Below, piece by piece: positions 1 to 11,699 of a DNA stretch of 64,000 nucleotides. Numbering within the stretch: position 1 is the stretch's first letter; each line of letters opens with the position of its first letter. Below the pieces are notes generated by a model. The model was not told the origin of the DNA. It made no database searches and was given only the letters and a program-made list of their open reading frames with translations. The translations under genes and the position numbers were made by a program. The DNA is taken from NCBI GenBank assembly GCA_949987705.1, contig OX465281.1:7294001-7358000 (forward strand), given 5' to 3'. Source of the DNA: Thereva unica. Taxonomy: Eukaryota; Arthropoda; Insecta; Diptera; Therevidae.

Positions 1-2160
1 CCCAACGATGCGGCGTGCGTGGAAATTATACCCATAGAGATATCGGCGAGAGAACGCTTCGTCACTAAGATCCAGAATATGTTAGAGGGAAGACAAATTC
101 AGTGCAGCTGGGAGTCTGTACAGTACAGGCAAATGAAACAAGTATGTTAGGAGTCGATGGACCTCACACTTATCCCATACGTATACGAGTTACGAGGAAG
201 TGTGAGGAAGTAAGTTACGATCTCACGTTGTTCTTGAGTGGAAGAAGAGGTTATGGAAAATACCTCCTACGTTTCTAGCCCGATGGCTCAGCGCTGTGAC
301 TGATGACTAGGTATCTAGGTATCTTTTACATTACTTTGTTTCTGTATACCGTGGTCAGAGACATAACCTAGAAAAATTTAAAAAAAAATCTTTATATTTT
401 TCCAGATATTTCTACAACATCAAAATTGCATGTAAATCATAAACTACCAACCTTCGAACCGCGTGCACAAGCATCCAGGACAATGCGGTGTCCTATCTCT
501 AATTGCAATCTCCACTGCGAAAACAAAATTCCTTAAAACAGATAACAACAAAAGACCAGGAAGAGACAAGACAAGGGAAATTTTAAAACCATCAAAACCC
601 GGAAAAATTAAGCGAACCGGAAAATATGCAAATTAAGAGTTTTCCATCTCAAATGAATTGTTTGTGTTGGCGTCTATTTATGGAGGGAATAGCTTAACTG
701 CGAGAGGAGGTCCGCCCCGTTTCTGTTGGTCCCCATCCATCTGCGGAGGATGCAGAAGCTCTACTATAGGAGCACACTATACACCCGCATATAACATTCC
801 CACAAACTGCTCCTATAGTTTTTCTTTGATTCACAGTTGTTCATTTCTGTGTCTGTGTGAAGTAGTCGCGAAGAATTGGTCCTTATTTTCGGACTCTGAA
901 GTCTTCACCTTGCTCCACCCCCGCCCTCAGTCCATCGCTCAACTTTGTTAGTACGAAAAAAGGGACATTTCAATTTGCATAGTAATTTCACTCGAGGAAA
1001 ATAAAGGAAACCTTGAAATTTTGAAGATTATTGAGGTTCGGTTTTCTTTTGAGAAAAGAGGCATAGAAATTCTCCTTAATTGGGTTCTTGCTCAAGGATG
1101 TAGGAGTCCTTAAAAGCCTACCAGAGAGAACTACTTGTCCTTTAAATAGTTGTTCGGTTTCGTGAATTAAAGTGGCCATAGTGATGACTACAGATAAATT
1201 GTGACGATGCGTCTGTCTGCTTCAATGTGGAGACACTTCTGGAGGAATTCTCTCCTTTTAAGGACTTGGACAGAAGTGGCGATGTTGAGGACACTGTAGT
1301 GATTTCAATTTGAATTCGGAATGTGTAGAACGAAGTGATGGTAGGTGTACTAGTGTTATTAAGTGAATTTGTTGATTTAATTAATTTTTAGGTTTGTTGT
1401 TTTTTGTTCTGAATGTATTAATTGTGGGTGTTTAATGTATATTCTTCGCACATTAACTCTTAGCACAAAGAAGTGTTTTGCTATCACCGTTTTTATCGCG
1501 GAATTTGTTGAATTTTGACTAAATCGGTTAAATTTTTGAATTACGCATACATACGAACTAATTTTAACATAGAGATAAATCTAGGGTTTAAGATCTCCAG
1601 CTACCATCCCAGAGATTCGTGGTTCGATTTCGCTCTGCGGGAAGCTCGACTCAAAGAACGACATCCCTTTGCTTTACCTGGACTATATTCTACTTGATCA
1701 CAGCACTTTGATCGGATTTTTGCAGTTTGGTGCGATTCAACCATGAGATATTTAAGTTCACTAGGTCGAAAACGAATGGTCACTGGCCTTCAGCGGAGAG
1801 AGAGGACTTTCCGGAAGCGAGAAACCTATTTTAGAGTATGCCGAGGAGGAACTCAAAAATGAGGACTTAATCTATCTATCGGTGAACATATAAGAGGGTA
1901 AATCAGCGTTCTGTCATGGTAATGTTACCAAGTTAGCAGGATCGACTCTGTGTTGAGAACCTGGTCACATGCTCAACTGAATCAGTACCCACTTTGTACG
2001 GTAATGTAGGACTCAGTATCATTCCGGACAAACTCTTGCTGCACCATTCACCAAAGAACAGAAAATGCCAAGACTGACTGATCATATCTTTTACGGGCAA
2101 AGATTTAGACTCCTCACAATAAGCCAAATACTTAAGGGTGACATTATGTCAGCCCGTCAG
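1..2160. other. AT-rich non-coding stretch, nothing recognised
   Basis: Only short open frames without recognisable domains are present. A weak reverse-transcriptase-like string (AKYL followed by VTL) lies at about 2108-2140 on the plus strand next to the 5S-like repeat, and suggests an old LINE fragment, but it is too short to call. No tRNA, satellite or terminal inverted repeat was seen. Confidence 0.5.
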
Positions 2161-2161
2161 A

Positions 2162-2376
2162 GGTATGCACGCTTCCGCTACAGGCATAAAAATCTAAAAA
2201 TACCTCAGCCAGGCACGCCCATGTACTGATAAGAATGAATTCGTAATCGACCATTCCAAACGCGAGTGTCGTTTTCCTAAGCGGTCACCCAACTAAGTAC
2301 TAAACACGTCTAAAGCTGCTTGACCTACGCAATTGAATAAGAACCGGTCTACTGAGCATGCTAATTGCACTCTTTA
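2162..2376 (-). repeat. 5S rRNA-like dispersed repeat, copy 1
   Basis: On the minus strand, 2277-2376 reads as a diverged 5S rRNA. Reading plus, it contains AAGCGGTCACCCAACTAAG followed by TACTAA, then GCTGCTTGACC and AAGAACCGGT, which is the reverse complement of the conserved 5S core (internal promoter region through the GGTTCTCGT block). It continues into a non-5S body, also present in copies 2, 3 and 4, that ends in the complement of GGTATGCACGC at 2162. A shared body outside the 5S part argues for a mobile SINE3-like family rather than a random 5S pseudogene. The copy is diverged and not expected to be a functional 5S gene. Confidence 0.7.
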
Positions 2377-2399
2377 AGGTCATGCATTGCCCATTAAAT

Positions 2400-5300
2400 T
2401 CAATCCGATAAGAAAGAGAGCCATATGCACCATTGTCATAAGGCCCATGATAACATATGATGCATTAACGTGGGGCACAGAACCAAGCTTAATAACTTTT
2501 CTACAAAATTAAGCCAGATCCAAACAATTAAGCACGATCCAAACAAGGCCTGTCGGATGCCTTGGACAAACACAGACCCGGTTTTTATCGGTTCTGATCC
2601 AACTATTGGGGGTCAAATCAATTTGGTGAAAAGGGACCTAGATTATCGGGTTTGATGAACTACTACACACTGGTGCATAGCTGGCCTGGCGAACTCGAAA
2701 CGCTTTATTGTTGGGGAAGCCTTGAAATGCAGTTACAGTACTGCATGATGTCAGGACACTATTTGGCTTAGCTGGACCCTGCGTCTTAAATTATCACCTG
2801 TGCATGTACGGAAGAGATAAAACCCAAGCGCTGTCTCGATAAGGACCAGTCCAATACCCGCGTATTCCAGAAAAGGGACCCTGTGTCTATTGCTTCCTCT
2901 TCTGTGATCTCTCCTCCACTGAAGAGCCCTCGATTGCTGTCTTTTTGTGGGAGCATAGCAGAATTCTTCAACGCAGATTTGCTTCTTTTGGCGGAAGTTG
3001 GTGTTGCTCGATAGGACCAAGGAGGCGGCAGGCTTGGTTTGCTTGGAGCTGTGGTTTTAGACTTTTGTCCCACGTTCGGTCTGTACTGAAGGAGTTCACG
3101 AAGGGAGGACAAAAAATAAATTAAAAATACTGGGGTTTATCCAAAGAGAGTTAGGAAAGTTCCAGTTATCGCTTCATCAGGAACACATCCCACAGGTTCG
3201 AAAAGTGGCTGATTCAATACTGCCCACAGTCACTAAAGGAAACATTTGGGCACCTGCCGGAACCAAGTTCACCTATAGGAACATTTGACATACCTCGGTA
3301 TGACCAAAGGTTCAGACTAGTGAATATTACCCATCTGTAAGAACTTAGGAACCGTATCCCAGGTATTTGGTATTTAAAAGTATAAGTGCTTCGTAAAAAC
3401 TTGGATGGGTGGAAGTGGTTAGACAACAACACCACTATTGTCAGCTAGTCCCATAGCGCGGATCTGGGACCAGAATTGCCCGAGGGGCCCATAAGGGAGA
3501 TGAGCGGTAGTTGAACCCATCTTGTCACCATTAAGACTTCTAGAGACGCCGTATCGGAGTATGTACGTGATGTGAACTCTCAAAGGCTCTCAATTGGGAG
3601 AAAGAAAACGTCGTGGTACCATGTGGGGTTTTCCATAACGATTTTTAAATAATTTTTTTTATGTCAAGCTATTGCGAATAGCGAACGAATATTTTATTTT
3701 TTTATGAGAAACAGATGTGAATGTGTGAGGTGTGCTGCTTGTTCGATATTGGTAATAGGATGTGCGGATAAAGGAAAGACAAGATTGCATAGCGGCTGAA
3801 GATGGTCCCCGGTCAGGTGAAGTTTCGTGTTGAGTTACATGTTGCTTTTCAAGGCTTCTGAGTCCTTTTCCAGTATAGGGGCTTACCCACTTAGATAAGT
3901 GGCGATGCATGAATTTAAGGTAGGTCCTCCGGAGTCTCACCCCACGACCCCTCCGGCGAGCCAGCTCCCGTCTTCAGGCCTAGGGTTCTGAGCTAAATAA
4001 ACTTGGTAGAAGGCAAAACATTGGGTTCATGGACATAGGAAAATAGTGAGAAAGCCAAGAAGGGAACCTTTATCCGGGATTCGAAGATTGAGATGTTTAC
4101 CAGCCGAACCAGGTGCTATTATCAGACTACCGCCTGCGGAAAGAATGGAGACCTGCATTATTTCTACGAAGACTTAGCCTAAGTAGGTACCCCGTCGGTT
4201 GACGATGGGAACTAGGTCAAGGTCAATTCTTACAACAAAAGAAGAACAATGGCCATACTACACTGACCCAGAAGAGATATTGCCAGAATTACAACAATCG
4301 TAAGGGCCACTTTTTGTTTAAGCCCTATACTCTAGCCAAATCCAAGTAGCGCCCATTATGCAGTTATATTGTGGAGGTCTTAAAAGAGATCTTTCGACCA
4401 GGAGGGCCTGACACGGATAAGTTACGAAAACTTCACAGGATGGCTTTAAAAATTTACATATATCACAGTCGGGTTAATAACCACCTAACCCTAGATCATG
4501 ACTCTGTGTCATGTGGGAAACGATGATCCGAGGCGCTAATTGGGTCTCCAACCCTATACCTAACCTAACCTACCTGTTGTATATTCCGAATAATAAAGCC
4601 AAATTCGCGCTGAGGTAATATGTCCAAATAATCCTAATTAAACTCCATTCATAAACGCCAATCTAAAGCGTCCTTTTAATTAGCTCCACGCTCAATTCCA
4701 GGAACTTCAATTTACACAATTTTAATTCCTTAAAACGAACACTCCAGGTAGAAAATGTGTTTTTTACCCAAGGATTCGCAATTCCTTCTAAATTAATTGA
4801 TTTTATTCCAGCAATTTTCCGAGAAAACTAATTTTAGTCGCAACCTTTAAGTCTAAAAATAGCGTCTCTCCTCTCTCTTCTGATGAGCCAGTAGCATGGA
4901 TGTCTATTTAAGTAAAAGGACGCGTGGTCTCTACGACTCGCAAAACAAGATTGTCTCCGCAAAAAAATATTATAAATATCTTTCATCCTTAGATAAACAA
5001 ATTTCCGCAAAAAATTGCCAGATTACACGACGGCTTAAAGTGACGTTTGGGCAAGGTTGTCGGCTCAACCAAAAATCCATAACCGCGCGTATGTTGAGTT
5101 ACTAAATACAGAAATCCTTCGTTCCAGTTCCACTGCGAACTGTCGTCATTTAGTTTTCGGTCTATTAACGTGGAGCACGAAATTATTAAACATTTCGGCA
5201 ATTGCTTAATAAAAAGGACTCGAACCCTTCTTCATTGTGGTGCAATTAACACGAAACCAGCTGCTTCAAAGCAAAGGATTCTTCTATATTTATGGATGGG

Positions 5301-6715
5301 GGTGAGTGTGTGTGCGTTTCGGGTTGTTAACCAAATTTTGACATTGATTTGCCGTGGAATAAATTTTTTGGTTTTGGCATGAGTCCTTTTCGATGTTCTG
5401 GGGTAGAAGCAACGACGTAAACTAAAATCCCCAATGAAATTCAGCAAGGACCTGTTCTGTTCGTTTAGGCTCCTGTTCGGATCCTGATTGAGAAAGCTTC
5501 TGTTCCTTACTGAAAAATTCCAAAAAAGCTTAGATTCCACATTGGAACACTGGAACAACTCTGGAACAGTATTCTCCCATCTCCAGGAGCCCACTGGAAC
5601 TGGCATGGAAAATGAGAGTTTTGTATCCTTTTTGAGCGCGCAAAAAAAAATTGGCAAGGATTCGCGCGCTGGGTATTTTCTTTCGCAGAACTTATCCCTC
5701 TTATGCGAAAGCTCGCTTAAGGCAAAGGATATGTGTAATAGGAGAAGCCGAATATCAACTTGCTGTGATCAACGAATAAATTCAAGCCGATTATGGAAAT
5801 TTTTATTGATATGCCAGACTCTCTCGTTGTGGGGTGGAACTTTTGCTTTTATCAATAATTGCTTAGTAAGAGGATTATGGTACTTCGAAATTCAACAACC
5901 TTTCTCCCAGCGAATATTATTTATTACATTATGATGTTTACTTTGTAAATGGAATGTTTTGCAGCAGCAGCAGCGGGGCGGGGGGGCTATCGATACACGC
6001 CGTAAATTGCGGATTTTTATAAGTATACGAGGAGTAACGACGTTAAGCGATTAGTAGAGATTATTGATAGCACATTGTTGACTGGTATTAGCATCTAGTA
6101 AAAATTGCTAATATATTCCAACTTATGAAAAATAGTATTGGTTCAAGTACATACATAGTTTGTTCAGGATTACATCCCAAGGTTTATTAATGGAGAAGAA
6201 ATCTGTTAAGGGGTTAGAGCTCATATTATATTATTAATGTTGAAAATTGATTGTTTTAGAAATGGAAGAATTCTTTAACTTTAGGCTACCGACAGCGTTT
6301 GTTATTGTGCCTCAAAATGGAATTTACTACAATATCAAGTTAAATACTCACTTATAGGCATGTACTTAAAAGTTTCAACACGCCAAAAGGAGAATTTATG
6401 ACATTAAGACCCGCAGTCACAAGTCACAAGGCATTCACATTGTCACGTTATCACAAGTCACAATGTAATCACAATCACAGATTTTAGTGGTTTAAATCTC
6501 ATAAACTCATCTCTGGTGGTCAGTCATCAGCGGAATAGGGGGAATAACATGTAGCATAACAGGCACATGCCGCAACTATTTCGGACTGACGGACTAGCGG
6601 TGGTCACTGGTAAGTATTTTATGAGAGAGGACAGGCTAATATGATCGGGCTAGTCCCTTGCAAGCAAGGTTGGTGTGAGGCTAATAACCTCACCTTTAAA
6701 AACAATTATTACCGA
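2400..6715. other. Non-coding stretch with unidentified degenerate repeats
   Basis: No recognisable domain was found in the short open frames. A 108-codon frame at 2786-3112 (minus) is rich in K, S and P and could be a LINE ORF1 relic, but this is only an impression. The interval holds a short CCTAACCTAACC string near 4557-4573, a CAG/G-rich patch near 5961-5985 and irregular TCACAA repeats at about 6415-6480. Nothing else is supported. Confidence 0.5.
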
Positions 6716-6720
6716 TTCAA

Positions 6721-7707
6721 ACGGGTGTCCGACAGAGAGACGTCGCTTCGCCACTTCTCTTCAATGTTGTGATCGACGCGATTATGCGTAAAGCATTCGA
6801 TGGACGACGCGGAGTTCGATATGACGACAACTTCGTAACCGACTTAATGTTCGCCGACGATGGCGCCGTCTTCGCCGACATGGATGCCGAAGCAACGGAC
6901 ATCTTCTACGATATATCCCGGATAGCCCAGTCATACGGATTAAAAAACAATGCGAAAAAGACCAAAGTGCTCACAACGAACAGATCAAGGGCCAGTGTTT
7001 ACCTCGATGGAACCCAAATCGAACAGGTTCCGAGGTTCAAATATTTGGGATCATTGGTTGAAGAAACGAAAGTAGCATCGACGTCCGACGTTCACAGCCG
7101 CATCGGCCAGGCAACAGCAACCCTCACCTCGCTCCAGTCGTGCATATGGAAACGAGCAAATATTTTCATCAAAACAAAAGTACGCCTTTACCGAACGATG
7201 ACCCTTCCGATTCTACTTTATGGATCTGAAACGTGGACACTGCCCAAACTGGACGTTAAGAAGCTCGAGGTCTTCCAAATGCTTTGCTTGAGGCAGATCC
7301 TCGCTGTCTCACTCCGCGATCGCCTTCGACAGAAGTCAGACAGTCAGACAAAGATGCGATCAGCAGACACTGATCGAAGAAGAAATGCAAAAACGTCGAC
7401 TACGGTGGTTTCGACATGCTTGCCAAATGGATGATGATCGCTTGCCAACTTCTCTGGCGAGACCGTCCTGCAGACTGGAGAATCCAGCGATCGGCACCGA
7501 AGAAAACCTGGCTAAAGAATATCAAGGGTGACCGAAAGAATTAACGGTAATCAATTACCGAGGCTTGGGACGTCGCTAAAAGCCGACAAAAATCGAAACA
7601 AATCGTGAATAGAGTTCGAGACCCAGTGGCACCGACAGCAGCGTATCCGTTGCGGGTACGTTCCGCTCGGACCGCCAGCTAATGGATCAAAGAAGAAAGA
7701 AGACTAG
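6721..7707 (+). pseudogene. 5'-truncated RTE-type LINE, reverse transcriptase C-terminal half
   Basis: This is the relic of a non-LTR retrotransposon reverse transcriptase. In one frame, 6721-7434 contains the block GVRQRDVASPLLFN (6724-6765; the canonical G of RQGD is R here) and the catalytic FADD at 6850-6861. YLGS and the thumb segment ending LLYGSETW follow. After a frameshift near 7380 the RLRWFGHA..MDDDRLP block typical of RTE-like C-termini continues to about 7560, and the 3' region ends near 7707 at an AAGAAGAAAG tract. The start at about 6717 looks like ordinary 5' truncation. A second copy lies at 35530-36290, and a tail-only copy on the minus strand at 31810-31916. The clade assignment is by resemblance. 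Confidence 0.8.
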
Positions 7708-7851
7708 TAAACCTTTATAGCTAGTTTTAGGTAGAACAGGGCTTTCTAAATCGGTCAATTTATAGTGCCTGCGTTGTCGAAAAGCTTTTCATTACATTTC
7801 CCCTTTTCGTCCTCGTTTGGTTATGAGGCGATACCACAAGGCGTAGTCTTA

Positions 7852-8530
7852 GGGATCGCCCATAAATTACGTGAGGCGATTTTTGGGATTTTTCGACCCC
7901 CCTATTTATCGTCAGTTTATGCCTGAAGATCTGAACTTCTATTCAGTCTCCAACTGTGAATTTACGGCTCGAATTCACACCGCATCCAGTCGGATCTGAA
8001 AGCAAGGCGCAAAAGTCGCATTCGCGGGTGTTCACGGCGTGAATCTGGAGTGGCCTTAAGGCACAAACATATTGGCATGAAAGCGAAAACGGCATTTCCC
8101 ATATATTTAATATCTCCTCGCCGACTGCCCCTGCGAATATGGTGGCCCGTGTATTTTAATGGTTTTTCCAGTCACGAATCTGTTTGTGCGTTTAAAGTTT
8201 ATGTTAAACTGTCGTCTTCGTCAGTGTGTCTATAGGGAATCATGTTGCCACGGCCTGTCAGGCGGATACCTGAAGTATTCATCCTTCAGTCAGACTGAGT
8301 ATTGTGTGGCCTTCCGCCTGCCTGCCGACCGGGCCTGTAAGTATAATTGGAGGTCTGTAGTGGAGAAACATGTTTTAGTTAATTTTTCTACCAAATTTAC
8401 ACTGTTTCTTGAGAAAACAAAAATACGCGATATTTGGCGAGATCTCCTCTCCCTCACATGAGATTGGGTGAGATTCGCCTCGACCTCCTCCCCCCACCCT
8501 AAACACCACAAATAATTTATGGACGACCCC
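7852..8530. mobile_element. MITE, probably PIF/Harbinger-like, TTA target duplication
   Basis: The ends are inverted copies of GGGRTCGYCCATAAATTA: 7852-7869 reads GGGATCGCCCATAAATTA, and 8513-8530 is the complement of GGGGTCGTCCATAAATTA. TTA flanks both sides (7849-7851 and 8531-8533). A 3-bp TTA duplication with GG-initial termini fits the Harbinger superfamily. A TTAA-specific family is the alternative, since the right flank is TTAA while the left is TTAG. The interior has no transposase, only short frames. Pyrimidine-rich blocks lie just inside both ends. Confidence 0.65.
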
Positions 8531-8534
8531 TTAA

Positions 8535-9960
8535 ACCCCTTGGTCACTTCTTCCTAACACCGGAAAAAGATCATTCTAACATGGACATTCTTTCCCACTC
8601 TACTTCCCGACTTTAGTTTCACGTGCAAATAGACTCGACAGCTCTTAGTTCTACACATTGTCATCTACTCCCAAGAATCTACTTTTGTGAGAATATTCAT
8701 AATGTTTCGAGTCACCCATTGGATTGCTGTAGTATTGGTACACCCAACCCTAAAATTCTCCAGGTTTAAAATCCATTCCCACAATCTTATCCCAATCAAT
8801 ACAACAAGACGCCTCCAGAGTGCAATTTAAAACTAGAAAAAAAAATGATGGGTACTATAGCTCCACGAATCCATACGAGTGCTCAAGGATACTCCGTAGG
8901 CCATGTACAATGCAATGGCTATTATGAACGGAAATCACGTAAGAGCTTAAATATTTACGCGGATAAACACATTCGCCAGCCGAAAAACCAAAACCATTTA
9001 TCAGCAAAGATGTACGTGCTTTACATTTTAGGCCACGGTGAGGCTGTAGCCACCCCGGTTCGGCAATTGTGCACACATACCTGGAATTGAATGTATGCCA
9101 CACATCCTGCAGCACTGCTGGATCCTTGGAATTTTCTTTCTTGTAGCGTCTTTTGTGTATTTGCTAAAAAGGAACAATATTTTTTCCCTTCTTCGGTTGG
9201 TAGGAGGTTCCTCTGGACTGGTCCTGGTGAGGGTTTTCTCCTTCAATGTTAACTAGGTTGAATAGTTGCAGCAGTAGAACACGGAATCGAATGCACATTT
9301 ACGTGAAATGTTTGCTCATTTATTATTTTATGTCGTTTCCATTAACGAAAGTTCAAATAAAATTGATAAATCGCCCCCTTTTAGCATTGAATCTATCAAA
9401 TCTAAATAGCCCTGCTGCAACGACGTCCAACAATTTATACCCACTCTTGTCACGCATCACAAACTCCTTTAATGGCCGTCTTGAGCGTGTCTTCTTCGTC
9501 TCGAATGGCTTCGAAATTTATTTCCCATCACAATTAATTTTATATCGACTTCGAATTAACATCGCTATCAGCATGTTCGATAATTAATCACCGTAATATC
9601 GTTCTAAGCGGACGACGAACGGTCTTCAGCCATGGATAATTCCTCCTCGATTGGTTTGCTTTCATTAAGACCCCGGCTCGACTGCTGTGGGGCCTTTTGT
9701 TGTCGCAATTCGAGAGGGATCTTAATTCCTTTTAAGTTAGACAAACACTCGTCAGACGTCTGGTGACAAATGATGGTGTGTATTAAGATTTATTTATCTG
9801 TTTGGGTAATTAAAGATGGTCTATAATAGATAATTGTGCCATTGAAGCTTTGCAATGGCATTGATGCTATGCACGTGACTTTGGAAACGATTGTTCATTC
9901 ATTTATACACAGTTTCGCACGATGTTTAATTTTCAATAAAAAAGGGGGTAAAAAAGGAGG
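8535..9960. other. Non-coding, nothing recognised
   Basis: Short frames only, with no domain or repeat boundary that can be supported. The composition is AT-rich and resembles ordinary intergenic or intronic sequence. Confidence 0.5.
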
Positions 9961-10188
9961 TAGAGGTCTCGCCAAAAGAGTTGATGCCGGAGCGCGCAGC
10001 TGGGGAAATTAAAGCTGCACACAAATAAAAATTGCGCACATATTGATAAGAAATGCGCTTATGTATTTTCAAATTTCCCCTTCGAAATTTGTTGCGACTA
10101 GGCTAAGGGACGGGAACGGCATGCGGGGATTCTACTGCGCATGGAAAACGCGACTTTCTCGGCATCAACTCTTTTGGCGGGACCTCTA
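9961..10188. mobile_element. Small MITE with 27-bp terminal inverted repeats and TA flanks
   Basis: The left end (9963-9989) reads GAGGTCTCGCCAAAAGAG followed by TTGATGCCG. The right end (10160-10186) is its inverse with one visible change (CCCGCC for CTCGCC). TA borders both ends (9961-9962 and 10187-10188), the duplication expected of Tc1/mariner-type transposition. The interior has no coding capacity. It lies just 3' of the RTE relic on the minus strand, whose sequence resumes immediately to the right. Confidence 0.7.
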
Positions 10189-10204
10189 TACATGCAATAT
10201 CGGC

Positions 10205-10582
10205 ATACGTCAACGAATTCTTTCTTCCATTAGCTGACGGAGTGCGAATATTTGATCAATACATCCTCGATGCGTTCTAAATCCCGTTTGTTCTTTTCGG
10301 CTCATTTGCTCCCAATGTTTCTGTAACTTCGATTGTATGATTTTCGTAAATACTTTGCCGACGATCTAAATGAGGCTAATACCGCGATAGTTCTTGCATT
10401 CCCGACTGGACTGTCGCCTTTCTTCAAAATTGGGACAACGATCGCTTGCTTTCACGCGGAAGGGACACGATCCGAATGCCATATGTGTGTTATGAGGATA
10501 TGAAGTCGTTGTGACATCACCTCCGGTTGTGATCATCTCAGCTTGATAATTGAGGAGGTTATTATCAAAAGGTGACATGTCC
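10205..10582 (-). pseudogene. RTE-type reverse transcriptase fragment
   Basis: Read on the minus strand across frameshifts, this piece gives the early reverse transcriptase domain: WHSDRVPSA, then VPILKKGDS, then RECKNYRGISL, and after one stop KVFTKIIQSKLQKHWEQ followed by RKEQTGFR and LRQLMEERIR. The order and motifs match fingers-domain blocks 1-2 of RTE-like LINEs. It belongs to the same relic as 11142-11612, from which it is separated by the interval bounded by the inverted repeat at 10548-10582 and 11135-11169. Confidence 0.75.
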
Positions 10583-11169
10583 TCCATTCATTTTTTTACA
10601 GCAATGAGTAAAAACTGTGCATGAACTTAGTCCTAAAAGATATTTATTTTTAAAAAATATGACGACACACATAAAGTATTTTATTATTTTATTGTGAAAA
10701 AATCATAGATATACATTAACTGGTTATTGTGAAAAAAGCAAAAACAAAATGGACATGTACCTTTTTGTAATATGCCAATGGACATGTCACTTTTTGAATT
10801 AATGGTATAGTGGACATGTACCTTTTTGAAATCATAGATACTATTTTAATATTTTGAATTATAAAATGAAATCAACATTTCATTTTAAACTAAAATATAT
10901 TTCTTATGAACTTAATTTAACATTGCTGGGTGAACTTAATTTAACATAAGCGGGGAAGAAAATTTAGGGAAGAAAATCGGTTACTGGGACATGTGTCGAA
11001 TTTGAAAAAAATAACCGAATTTACCGTCTATTATATACGAGATATAGTGCGGTTTTAAACTTGTTTTCAAGCAAAAACTATGCATTTTACCAAGGATAAT
11101 CGATCTTTTAAAAAAAAAAAAAAACTTGAAGTATGGACATGTCACCTTTTGATAATAACCTCCTCAATT
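10548..11169. repeat. 35-bp perfect inverted repeat splitting an RTE relic, with GGACATGT motifs between
   Basis: 10548-10582 and 11135-11169 are perfect inverted copies of 35 bp. Part of the arm is LINE coding sequence (the IEEVI codons on the right-hand side), so the left arm is an inverted copy of LINE sequence. Between the arms, GGACATGTACCTTTTTG-like motifs recur at 10751, 10780 and 10812, and the arm ends themselves carry the same motif. A poly-A run lies at 11109-11124. This could be a foldback-type insertion or a template-switch rearrangement. Confidence 0.6.
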
Positions 11170-11612
11170 GTCGGTTCGGTATCGAGAAACTGATTCGTCG
11201 GCTGTTCGATAATCGGCGATTCGAATGTTGGACCTTGCGGCGGATGGTGGTTGTACAGCTGGTGGAAGAATTCTCCCCACCGCTGCAGGCATTCATGGGG
11301 AGAAGTCACAAAAGTTCCATCCGCTTTTTGATGTTGTCGTTGGCGGGTTGTCTGGCACAGCGTCCGGCACTCGTGCTTCGACGCCGCTCCTTCCATGTCA
11401 GCCGCAACGAAATTATAGTACACTTCGCGTTCCGATTTCATTTTCTGTCGAACTTCTTTGTTCAATCGTCGGTATTGCATAAAGTCGACGTGTTTCATTC
11501 GTTTCCGCTGATCGACGAGGTCCAGACAGCTGTCCATGATCCATGGTTGCGTCCGTTTACGTTTTGGAGGTGGACGCAACTCCATTGCACACTTCACAAT
11601 GGACTCCGACAA
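11142..11612 (-). pseudogene. RTE-type LINE region between endonuclease and reverse transcriptase
   Basis: A single open frame of 156 codons on the minus strand holds the linker typical of RTE-like ORFs. PWIMDSCLDLVDQRKR is followed by a basic helix with EVRQKMKSEREVYYNFVAA, then KADGTFVTSPHECLQRWGEF, then PTIEEVIIK. Known relatives place this just before the reverse transcriptase, consistent with the neighbouring fragment at 10205-10582. The frame is broken at 11135-11141, where the inverted-repeat interval begins. Confidence 0.75.
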
Positions 11613-11699
11613 TTGCCTTTAAGCCGCTTTTCCCAGAAACAATTCATCTGTTCGACAGTATTCGCCATGGCGTAATCCGCAAAGTCTCTGCAAATGGTC

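Noticed and set aside
4555..4575. Interstitial insect telomere repeat (CCTAA)n
   Set aside because: Only two full units plus a partial one. This is too short to distinguish from chance.
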